Shown one piece after another: positions 1 through 5,665 of a stretch of DNA of 5,665 nt. The notes under the pieces are model-generated. The model did not search any database, was not told the origin of the DNA, and was given only the letters and a program-made list of their open reading frames with translations. This DNA comes from Acidobacteriota bacterium (GTDB lineage: Bacteria; Acidobacteriota; Terriglobia; Versatilivoradales; Versatilivoraceae). The stretch is from positions 1 through 5,665 of the forward strand of contig JAPOZE010000675.1 of the NCBI GenBank assembly GCA_026706225.1, written 5' to 3'. A program made the translations under genes and the position numbers. Position 1 is the stretch's first letter. Each line of letters begins with the position of its first letter.

Positions 1-98
1 CGGAGCGCAGGAAGGCGGCCGAGAGGGCGTTGCTGGGGTGGCGGCCGGTGGGTTTTGTATTAGGTCGGGCCGGTCTGAAGTTACTTACAGTATCCATC

Positions 99-115
99 CC
101 CCCATTATATGGGGG
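99..115. repeat. Perfect palindrome overlapping the -10 box
   Basis: The 17 bases CCCCCATTATATGGGGG form two perfect 7-base arms (99-105 and 109-115) around a 3-base centre. A second register also pairs: ATCCCCC at 96-102 with GGGGGAT at 111-117. The palindrome contains the whole TATAAT of the leftward promoter candidate at 104-109. That placement would suit a repressor operator or a hairpin at the very start of a transcript. No particular regulator family is suggested by the sequence. Confidence 0.45.
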
Positions 116-132
116 ATAGTAGTGGATTGCAA
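104..132 (-). promoter_or_regulatory. Sigma-70-like promoter candidate reading leftward
   Basis: On the minus strand a TTGCAA box (bases 132-127, four of six matches to TTGACA) is followed by exactly 17 bases and a perfect TATAAT (109-104). It lies in the AT-rich gap after the amidase gene and points off the left edge. Transcription would be expected to start near base 97, which is also the first base of an ATG opening a frame to the window edge. A leaderless message is therefore geometrically possible, or the true start lies further left. Spacing and the -10 match are seen directly; activity is inferred. Confidence 0.45.
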
Positions 133-250
133 GGGATGTTGGTAGCAAGTCAAGTCACAGCAATACTTAGATAAACCACTCATATAACATACACTTATAG
201 ACTCTACTGGACGACGCTAAACATCACTGGATTCTATATGACCGCGTAAG

Positions 251-275
251 GCGGCGACAGCAATCTCCCCGCCGC
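251..275 (-). terminator. GC-rich hairpin after the amidase gene
   Basis: Reading leftward, GCGGCG (275-270) can pair with CGCCGC (256-251) across a 13-base loop, beginning 15 bases past the amidase stop codon. The position is right for a transcription end. The stem is short, the loop is large and no run of T follows, so it is not a standard intrinsic terminator. It may only protect the 3' end or have no function. Confidence 0.25.
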
Positions 276-290
276 TTGAAATCAAACGAT

Positions 291-1199
291 TCACCGCCCA
301 CCCAACAACCCCTTATTCACCTTGCAGACCATGGTATAGGCCGGATCGAAGATGTTGCCCAGATCGTATCGGACGCACTGGGACAACAGCAGATTGGCGC
401 CCAGCCCATCCAGCCCGTAGTCCTGCTGCAGCCAGCGGAGCATCTCGGTGGTGGCGTGCTGGGTGGCCTGGTCCAGCGGCCGGGCGTTCCCGACGGTGAA
501 GATCCACTCGTCGTTCTCGCCCCGGGGCCACCCGATAGACTTCCCCTTGAGTACCCGCAGGGTGACGCGGACATCCATGGAAATTTCGATCCCCGTGCCC
601 ACGATCTCGCCGTCCCCCTGCACGGCGTGTCCGTCTCCCAGAAAAAACAGGGCTCCCGGCTCGAAGACCGGAAAATAGACCGTAGCGCCGGCCACAAACC
701 CGCGATAGTCCATGTTGCCGCCGTGCTCGGCGGAGGTTGCGGTGGAGATGGCCTGCCCGCCCTTGGCCGCCACCCCGAAGCAACCCAGCATGGGCTCCAG
801 CGGGATCACCAACTCCCCCAGTTTGGATTCCGGGCCGACCAGGGTGGCGGTTCCCTTCCCGGCGTCCACCTTCCACTCCGCCACCAGAGCCGGGGGCAAC
901 TGGCGCACGTAATCGGGATCCACCACGTTGGGCGCAACCGCCGAATAACAAAACCCGTAGGTGCGGTTGGGCCGGATCTCCTCCAGGTCCACCGCCAGGG
1001 TATCGCCGGGCTCGGCCCCCTCCACGTAGAAGGGCCCGGTCTGAGGGTTGCTTCTGGGGGTCACCTGCTCGCGCCGGTGGTCGACCCCCCAGGCGTCCAC
1101 CGTCGTGGTCACCAGGGTATCGCCGTCGCCCACCCGCAATACCGGTGGATGCGGCCCCAGGGTGGTGTAGTACCGGGTGGGAGTAAAGTGGTGCTCCAT
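291..1199 (-). CDS. Acetamidase/formamidase family protein
   Basis: Predicted 302-residue amidohydrolase of the FmdA/AmdA family, whose characterised members hydrolyse formamide or acetamide to ammonia and the carboxylate. Family hallmarks appear in order: NPQTGPFYVEGAEPGD at 51-66, MLGCFGVA at 137-144, EHGGNMD at 158-164 and GALFFLGDGHAVQGDGE at 182-198, which fits the mostly beta fold with conserved His and Asp. Length is normal for the short (about 300-residue) branch. No signal peptide is visible, so it is probably cytoplasmic. ATG 1199-1197 was chosen because GGAG lies 9 bases upstream and similarity begins right after it; an upstream GTG at 1259 would add 20 unconvincing residues. It lies 112 bp after the secreted hydrolase gene with no terminator seen between, so co-transcription is plausible. 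The exact amide substrate cannot be read from sequence; related proteins act on other small amides. Confidence 0.9.
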   Translation of the reverse strand: MEHHFTPTRYYTTLGPHPPVLRVGDGDTLVTTTVDAWGVDHRREQVTPRSNPQTGPFYVEGAEPGDTLAVDLEEIRPNRTYGFCYSAVAPNVVDPDYVRQLPPALVAEWKVDAGKGTATLVGPESKLGELVIPLEPMLGCFGVAAKGGQAISTATSAEHGGNMDYRGFVAGATVYFPVFEPGALFFLGDGHAVQGDGEIVGTGIEISMDVRVTLRVLKGKSIGWPRGENDEWIFTVGNARPLDQATQHATTEMLRWLQQDYGLDGLGANLLLSQCVRYDLGNIFDPAYTMVCKVNKGLLGGR

Positions 1200-1311
1200 G
1201 GCTTGGGACTCCGTTTCAGGGCGATCCAGGGCTCCGGCGCGACCGGTCGGCCGACTCACCCCGGGGAGCGCTTCCTCCGCAAACCTGCTCGGACCCGGGA
1301 CCCTACCGCCC

Positions 1312-3339
1312 TCAAGGACCTGTTTGGGTCAGCCAGGAAAGGAGCCGCTCCCGAGGGAGCTCATCCGATTCTATCTCCAGCAGGCCTGTCTTTCCGGCCA
1401 ACTCATAGGCCTGCCGGAACCAATCCGTATTGAAGGACTCGCCCGTGTTATGGATCAATAGCCGGGTCGCCGGCGCCAGCATGGCGGCAGTCTTGAAGTC
1501 TCCCGCCCGCCTCAGCACCGGAACGTAGAGGTGCTCCAGGTAGGCCCTGTCCTCCTCGCTCGAGAAACGGGACACGTCCGCCAGTGTGCGGTGGAGTTGC
1601 GGGGCAAGCGCCCGGGCCAGCAGACTCCACAGTCCCCCCTCCCCCACACCCACCAGGTTCACCCGGGCCACTTCGGGCCGGCTCTCAAGGTAGGCGATGG
1701 CCGTCAGAATGTCCTGAACCCGATTGGAAACGTCGGTCCGATTGTAGGTTGTGAAGAACGGGTCGCTCATGTCGCGCTTGGCCTTGGCCGCGCCTGTGTT
1801 GAAGGCGTCAATGGACATCACCAGGTGTCCCCGGGCCAGCAGCGGCCGGACCCAGGATCCGCCCGGTGCCTCAAGCGCCGCCTTGCCCTCGGCGTGAACC
1901 AGCAGCGTGGCCGTCAGATTCCTGCGCTTCCCCCTTGGGAACCATAGAGCGGCCGGCACCCGGTCCCCCCGACCCACCCGGCCGATGTGAAACTCCCGGC
2001 TCGCACCCGGCTTGGAAGAGGGGGCAGGAACAGCAATCACGTCGCCGGGGTCCGGATAGCCGACAGCCAGGGCGTGCTGCAGAGCCGGGGACATGAGCTC
2101 CCGGAACCGGGACAGGCCTTCGGAGTCCCTCGGCCGGAGATCGTCGATCTGTCGCCGGTAGCTGTCCTTCAGCGAGACCAGCATCTCCTCCTCGGTGACC
2201 GCGGATTCGGGAAGGTCACGACCGAAGAAGACCAGGAACTCCGAGGGGCTTCCCAGGCGAAAGCGCTTCTCGCTGAACTGGCTGGCGTCGCTCTCCCCCA
2301 GCAGCCAGCGGCCGAACCAGGCATAGACGGCCTCCCGGCTCTCCCGGTTGTAGTTGTGATCGGCCATGGACTGCATGGTCTGCGCCTTGTGCCCGGCGCC
2401 CAGCAGGCGATAGACGCTCTGGACAGCCGGAAATTCCACCCGGGGAGTCTCCCGGGTCCAGTCCCCCGAGGCCGAGACCATCAACAGCGGCCGGGGAGCC
2501 ATCAGGGCCCCAATCTCCATGTTGTTGGTGTCGAGCCTGAGGTTGGCCTGGTTCTCGCAGATGCAGCCGCCCTGCATGTAGTGGGAAATCATGTTGACCG
2601 GCGCCGACACCTTGACCCGATCGTCGACCGCGGTCAGCAGGAAGGTCTGGGTTCCCCCGCCCGAAGCCCCGGTGCAGCCGATCCGGTCGGGGTCCACGTC
2701 CGGCAGAGACTGCAGGAAATCCACCGAGCGAATGCTGTTCCAGAGCTGAATCCCCAGCCAGTCGATGCCCCACAGGCTGAAGCTCCGGTCCAGGGGACGG
2801 CGATGATCCTTGACCTGGCGGCTGTCGTTGTAGGCCAGCATGTCGTAGGCAAAGACCACGTGTCCCTGCCTGGCCAGGTTGATCCCAAGGCCCGGCATCG
2901 AGGCGAGGGACTGATTTTCCAGCCGCCCGTAGGCCCAATGGCCATGGGGGGTCAGGATTCCCGAGAAGGGGCCCTTCTTCCCCAACGGACGGTAGAGATT
3001 CCCGGTGACGTAAAAACCCGGATAGCTCTCAAAGAAGACCTTCTCGATCGAGTAGTCCCCCTTGGAAACCTTCCCGAAGATCCTCGCCTTCAGGAAACTC
3101 TTCTCCACCGGCGGCCACAGCCCGGCGCTGACCTCTATCTGCCGCCGCAGATCGCCGGCCCGCTTCAACCAGGCCTCTTCGGTCAGAAACGGCTGGAAGG
3201 TATAAGGCAGGTGCAGGTGGCGTATCCTGGTGGCTCTCTGGTCCATTTCCGGCAAACCGGGCATCGCTTGGGCGCTGGCAAGTCCGCTTAGAAATAGTAG
3301 GCCGCCGCCCGCCAGCAGGATCTTTTTGACGGAGATCAT
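1312..3339 (-). CDS. Secreted acetylxylan-esterase-like alpha/beta hydrolase with two hydrolase-like halves
   Basis: Predicted 675-residue exported hydrolase. Residues 1-24 are a signal peptide: KK, a hydrophobic core, then a likely ASA cleavage site before QAMPG. The first half (about 85-350) is an alpha/beta hydrolase like those annotated as acetylxylan esterase or dienelactone-hydrolase-like. It has PHGHW at 131-135 near the oxyanion hole, nucleophile Ser226 in TGASGGGT, a GGCICEN motif at 257-263, and probable acid Asp293 (SGDW) and base His328 (ADHNYN). The second half (about 440-675) resembles another hydrolase core, but the elbow reads GVGEGG (564-569) with no serine and no clear triad, so it is probably structural. 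ATG 3339 has GGGAG 8 bases upstream. Substrate is uncertain: acetylated sugars or polysaccharide is the usual guess, not shown here. The amidase gene follows in the same direction. Confidence 0.85.
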   Translation of the reverse strand: MISVKKILLAGGGLLFLSGLASAQAMPGLPEMDQRATRIRHLHLPYTFQPFLTEEAWLKRAGDLRRQIEVSAGLWPPVEKSFLKARIFGKVSKGDYSIEKVFFESYPGFYVTGNLYRPLGKKGPFSGILTPHGHWAYGRLENQSLASMPGLGINLARQGHVVFAYDMLAYNDSRQVKDHRRPLDRSFSLWGIDWLGIQLWNSIRSVDFLQSLPDVDPDRIGCTGASGGGTQTFLLTAVDDRVKVSAPVNMISHYMQGGCICENQANLRLDTNNMEIGALMAPRPLLMVSASGDWTRETPRVEFPAVQSVYRLLGAGHKAQTMQSMADHNYNRESREAVYAWFGRWLLGESDASQFSEKRFRLGSPSEFLVFFGRDLPESAVTEEEMLVSLKDSYRRQIDDLRPRDSEGLSRFRELMSPALQHALAVGYPDPGDVIAVPAPSSKPGASREFHIGRVGRGDRVPAALWFPRGKRRNLTATLLVHAEGKAALEAPGGSWVRPLLARGHLVMSIDAFNTGAAKAKRDMSDPFFTTYNRTDVSNRVQDILTAIAYLESRPEVARVNLVGVGEGGLWSLLARALAPQLHRTLADVSRFSSEEDRAYLEHLYVPVLRRAGDFKTAAMLAPATRLLIHNTGESFNTDWFRQAYELAGKTGLLEIESDELPRERLLSWLTQTGP

Positions 3340-3381
3340 GGATGATACTCCCAGATTGGGCCGTCAGCACAAGTCCGGAAA

Positions 3382-3410
3382 ATTCTATCCCAGGAGAGAA
3401 ACTATTGCGA
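3382..3410 (-). promoter_or_regulatory. Weak promoter candidate for the secreted hydrolase
   Basis: In the 110-bp gap before the hydrolase, the minus strand has TAGAAT (3387-3382, five of six matches to TATAAT), 17 bases after TCGCAA (3410-3405, only three of six matches to TTGACA). It lies 42 bp upstream of the start codon. The -10 and spacing are good and the -35 is poor. No convincing terminator separates it from the preceding TPR gene, so read-through is also possible. Confidence 0.25.
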
Positions 3411-3449
3411 TGCCTGCGCCCGACTTCCCTGGTAAAGCCAGAATGACTT

Positions 3450-4655
3450 TCATGGCCGTACCTTCAATTCAATTGCCGAAATTCGCTTACGAATATCCGC
3501 CGCCACCTTCAGCACTTCCGTAGGAGCGCGCACAGACTCCCCGGCGCGCTGTCGGAGGGCAATGATCAGGGGTCCGAGGGCGCCGGCTTTGGTGGGATCT
3601 CCTGAAAGGATTTCGGCGACTTCGCGCTCCGAAGCGCCGACTGCGATGAAATTGACCGCAAGCCTGATCATGCAGCCAACGGGAACCTGATGGGTTGCCG
3701 GGAACAAAGCGTATGCCGAACCAAACGCGTCCATGGCCTTCGCCGTTTCCCCACGCGACATCATGGCGATCGCTCTCACACACCTCGTTTGCGACTCAAC
3801 TCCTGCCTTCAAGTTTCCTTGTAGCCTGCCCAGCTTTTCCTCGAGTTCCTGGCACGCCTCATCGGCCTCTTCCAAACGGCCAATCTCGACCAGACTCATG
3901 CTCCTAAACACCAGGGCCAGCGGGATAACGTGCGGGTCCGTATCTCCTTCTCCGGGGCCACCGACTAATCCAATCAACTCATCGTACGATTCTATTGCCC
4001 CTGCGAAATCGTCCATTGCAGCTTTCATGAACGCCCGATTCATGAATGCCTCGATGACCAAGCGTTTGATTTCAATGTCCGTAGTCGTTCGAAAGTTGCC
4101 GATCACTTCATCAAGCGCCGCAAAAGCGGTCTCATCGTCGCCGAGTTGCATTCGCGCAATGAAGGCCTTTTGCGTCAATGCCCTGGCGGTTATTCCCTGA
4201 AGTTCGACTGCATCGTGGCCTCGAAAACGATCCAGAATGCTGTCGACCATTGAAACCGCAGTCTCGTACTCACCGAGTTGCCTTTTGATTTCGGCCGTCA
4301 TTAGCAGGCCTGCTCCGACAAATTGTTGAAACCGGGGATGGTCATATTTTTCGGACCAATCGATTAGGTCCCCTGCGCTACTCATCGCATTGGGATAGTC
4401 GAAAAATTCAAGATGCGCGGCCGATTTGCGATAGAGAATCATCGCCGATCGAAGAAGAACAAACGTGTCTCGGCTGTCTCGAAACCGATCGACAATTGCT
4501 GAGGCGATTGCAGTCACCTTCTCGAAATCGCCCATGCCCAAATAGGCATCAACCCTCAATTGCGCCACAATCACGACGTCATGCTCTTGGGCGACCTTAG
4601 AACGATAGGTCCAACCCGCGGCAGCATACTGATCGATGAGTTCGATCGTTCTCAT
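3450..4655 (-). CDS. TPR-like repeat protein; probable C-terminal half of a split ATPase-TPR gene
   Basis: From ATG 4655 this gives 401 residues, almost wholly helical, with about seven TPR-like units near 32-59, 70-102, 113-143, 155-188, 200-230, 245-275 and 290-318. Units show the pattern A..L...G..ETA...LDE.I..F, clearest at LGDDETAFAALDEVIGNF (171-188). Such repeats bind protein partners; no catalytic motif is seen. The frame is open upstream to a TTG at 4991, and between 4821 and 4656 it still encodes the conserved helical linker (IDRALTKRPVETDLD onward) that joins ATPase to TPR. The ancestral protein therefore began further upstream, as one chain with the ATPase. ATG 4655 overlaps the ATPase stop as ATGA, with a weak purine-rich GGGG 5 bases before it, so restart by coupled translation is possible. 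The TTG start is unlikely because its first 56 residues are an out-of-frame reading of the repeat. G+C (32 of 60 in one sampled line) is lower than in the downstream genes. Confidence 0.7.
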   Translation of the reverse strand: MRTIELIDQYAAAGWTYRSKVAQEHDVVIVAQLRVDAYLGMGDFEKVTAIASAIVDRFRDSRDTFVLLRSAMILYRKSAAHLEFFDYPNAMSSAGDLIDWSEKYDHPRFQQFVGAGLLMTAEIKRQLGEYETAVSMVDSILDRFRGHDAVELQGITARALTQKAFIARMQLGDDETAFAALDEVIGNFRTTTDIEIKRLVIEAFMNRAFMKAAMDDFAGAIESYDELIGLVGGPGEGDTDPHVIPLALVFRSMSLVEIGRLEEADEACQELEEKLGRLQGNLKAGVESQTRCVRAIAMMSRGETAKAMDAFGSAYALFPATHQVPVGCMIRLAVNFIAVGASEREVAEILSGDPTKAGALGPLIIALRQRAGESVRAPTEVLKVAADIRKRISAIELKVRP

Positions 4656-5665
4656 CCATTCCCCAACCCGAAGCGCGGACTCAATCTCCTCCCGAAGACA
4701 GATTTGGGCCTCCGAACCACGATAGTCCCAGGCTGTCTCCGACACACGTTGTAGTCGACCCCAGGCAATTCTTGAATCCAGGTCGGTTTCGACCGGTCGT
4801 TTGGTGAGAGCACGGTCGATTCCCGAAGACGGATTTGGGCCTCCGAACCACGATAATCCCAGGCTGCTTCCGACACACGTTGAAGTCGATCCCAGGCCAT
4901 TCTTGAATCCAGGTCCGATTCGACCGGTCGTTTGGTGAGAGCACGGTCGATTCCATTCAGCAAGGAGGGCGAGTCCTTCACATCGGGCCAAAGCGTGTCA
5001 AAAACCGGATAAAGGACGGAAGTGTCGTAAAACGCCACCATGAACCGGATAAGACTCTCTACCACCGCCGCTTCGTCCCGCTCGCGTCGAAGCTTGAAAT
5101 AGATGCTGTAGAGGGGTTCTGCGGCGCAATAGAGCCGCTTCTTACTCCCTGTCCAAGGGTCCGGCACCACCACTCCGCGACCAATCAAACGCCCGAGCAT
5201 GGTCGAGACGACACGAACGTCCATCCGGGCGCGCTCGGCGATCTCGCCGGCGCTTGAAGGCTGCCAGAGGTCCATGATCGCAATGTAGACACGCCGCTCG
5301 CTCTTCGGCAAGGCTTCCAGATGGCCGCGGAAGTACTCGGTGTGTTCGTCGATCAGGCGGACCAGCTCTTCCATCAACGCACCAAGCGAGCGGTGTTCGG
5401 AGAATCCGGCCACCACCACCAGAAGCCGGGGATTTCCGCCCGTCAGGATCTCGAGTGGCCGGATTCCCTGTGCACTGACCCGATCTCGGCTGACCGCCTG
5501 CCACAAACGGTGGCATTCTTCGGTCGTCAATGGCGTGAGGTCGATGACTCGGAACAACTCGAAAAAGGGTTCTTCCGCATCGTCCAGTCCCTCGAACCGG
5601 CTGATTGCCGAAGCAAGCATCATGATCTGGGACTCGGACTGGAGTGCTGCTCGAAGCTGCCAGCC
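4652..5665 (-). CDS. AAA/STAND-like ATPase with winged helix, N-terminus outside window, C-terminus frame-shifted
   Basis: The frame is open to the right edge, so the P-loop and Walker motifs lie outside. The 337 visible residues begin inside the ATPase module (LRAALQSESQIMMLASAI at 4-21, sensor-1-like). Next come FRVIDLTPLTTEE at 38-50 and TGGNPRLL at 75-82, the lid or sensor-2 region typical of Orc/Cdc6-like and STAND ATPases. A winged helix follows at about 117-180, with helix-turn-helix AGEIAERARMDVRVVSTMLG at 139-158, then a helical segment LYSIYFKLRRERDEAAVVES at 185-204. The likely role is an ATP-dependent signalling or regulatory switch; the target is unknown. The conserved sequence stops at RLRE (279-282). 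After it, the second repeat copy is read out of frame for about 55 residues to TGA 4654-4652. Without the duplication, the frame would run directly into the TPR segment as one protein. An internal ATG at 5623 would fall within the ATPase fold and is not a credible start. Confidence 0.75.
   Translation of the reverse strand, partial: GWQLRAALQSESQIMMLASAISRFEGLDDAEEPFFELFRVIDLTPLTTEECHRLWQAVSRDRVSAQGIRPLEILTGGNPRLLVVVAGFSEHRSLGALMEELVRLIDEHTEYFRGHLEALPKSERRVYIAIMDLWQPSSAGEIAERARMDVRVVSTMLGRLIGRGVVVPDPWTGSKKRLYCAAEPLYSIYFKLRRERDEAAVVESLIRFMVAFYDTSVLYPVFDTLWPDVKDSPSLLNGIDRALTKRPVESDLDSRMAWDRLQRVSEAAWDYRGSEAQIRLRESTVLSPNDRSKPTWIQELPGVDYNVCRRQPGTIVVRRPKSVFGRRLSPRFGLGNG
4691..4821 (-). repeat. 131-bp imperfect tandem repeat, copy A (TPR-proximal)
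   Basis: This directly abuts copy B at 4822-4952 and matches it at 122 of 131 positions with no gaps. In the TPR frame it encodes the linker IDRALTKRPVETDLDSRIAW and onward. Relative to copy B, five residues differ (S to T, M to I, D to G, A to T, R to C) and four base changes are silent. In the frame entering from the ATPase it is read out of phase but contains no stop. Confidence 0.95.
4822..4952 (-). repeat. 131-bp imperfect tandem repeat, copy B (ATPase-proximal)
   Basis: This is the first copy encountered by a ribosome, in phase with the ATPase: IDRALTKRPVESDLDSRMAW through RLRE. A unit of 131 bases is two more than a multiple of three, so everything after the boundary at 4821/4822 is shifted. 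The exact edges are uncertain by one or two bases because the flanks share a T on one side and CC on the other. Confidence 0.95.

Larger units (their letters stand above)
1..290. other. Left-edge intergenic region, partly AT-rich
   Basis: No confident gene lies here. Bases 121-240 contain 47 G+C out of 120 by hand count, against about 42 of 60 within the neighbouring amidase gene, so this is typical intergenic composition. The outer 60 bases are GC-rich again and may belong to another gene. Two frames sharing the same GC-rich third positions are open there: a plus-strand frame ending at TAG 117-119, and a minus-strand frame from an ATG at 97-95 running off the edge. The minus-strand reading fits the direction of all neighbouring genes and a promoter candidate at 104-132. 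The fragment is too short to identify either product. Confidence 0.5.

Noticed and set aside
3..119. C-terminal end of a plus-strand gene (ERRKAAERALLGW... to TAG 117-119)
   Set aside because: It is too short to identify, its second half has AT-rich third positions, and a minus-strand frame explains the same GC-rich bases equally well.
1240..1249. 10-bp palindrome CGACCGGTCG, also at 4790-4799 and 4921-4930
   Set aside because: Two of the three occurrences are the same coding codons in the tandem repeat; short GC-rich palindromes are expected by chance here.
1200..1259. Upstream GTG start for the amidase
   Set aside because: It adds 20 residues with no family similarity, whereas ATG 1199 has GGAG at good spacing.
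276..1433. Long plus-strand open frame opposite the amidase gene
   Set aside because: It is antisense to a clearly recognised family, and its translation is low-complexity and rich in Gly, Pro, Arg and His, as expected of a GC-rich shadow frame.
1987..3291. Long plus-strand open frame opposite the secreted hydrolase
   Set aside because: The minus strand has a signal peptide, catalytic motifs and a ribosome site; the plus frame shows no recognisable domain.
3340..3449. Terminator between the TPR gene and the secreted hydrolase
   Set aside because: Only a 4-base CTGG/CCAG stem could be found after the stop codon, with no T-run.
4691..4952. CRISPR-like array
   Set aside because: There are only two long units, directly abutting with no spacers, and they are coding.
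4656..4991. TTG 4991 as the start of the TPR gene
   Set aside because: The first 56 residues from that TTG are an out-of-frame reading of the end of the ATPase and copy B. Conserved sequence appears only from about 4821.

Overview
The window looks like a piece of a GC-rich (roughly 60% G+C) bacterial chromosome, probably environmental. All four well-supported genes are on the minus strand, so the region reads from right to left. The families (a two-part secreted acetylxylan-esterase-like hydrolase, an FmdA/AmdA amidase, a large AAA/STAND-like ATPase with TPR repeats) recur in Acidobacteriota, Planctomycetota and similar soil or marine lineages. That placement is inference only; there is no rRNA, tRNA or other marker here.

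Layout in transcription order. (1) 5665-4652: C-terminal part of an ATPase that runs off the right edge. It has the end of an AAA/STAND-type module, a winged helix-turn-helix and a helical linker. (2) 4655-3450: a helical protein of TPR-like repeats. These two appear to be halves of one ancestral ATPase-TPR gene. An imperfect 131-bp tandem duplication (4691-4821 and 4822-4952, 122 of 131 identical) lies at the junction. Because 131 is not a multiple of three, it shifts the reading frame. The shifted ATPase frame ends in a TGA that overlaps an in-frame ATG of the TPR half (ATGA), so the locus could be read as two coupled genes, as a broken gene, or as an assembly chimera. (3) 3339-1312: an exported hydrolase with a signal peptide, one complete catalytic triad and a second, apparently catalytically dead hydrolase-like half. 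(4) 1199-291: an acetamidase/formamidase family enzyme. Genes 3 and 4 are 112 bp apart in the same direction with no terminator visible between them, and may be co-transcribed.

The left 290 bases hold no confident gene. A GC-rich hairpin follows the amidase stop, then comes an AT-rich stretch (47 G+C of 120 at 121-240). On the minus strand this carries a good sigma-70-like promoter (TTGCAA, 17 bp, TATAAT) whose -10 box lies inside a perfect palindrome. It points off the left edge, probably at the next gene.

Nothing in the window is a clear new system. The most interesting point is the frame-shifting duplication at the ATPase/TPR boundary, whose repeat is free of stop codons in all three minus-strand frames.
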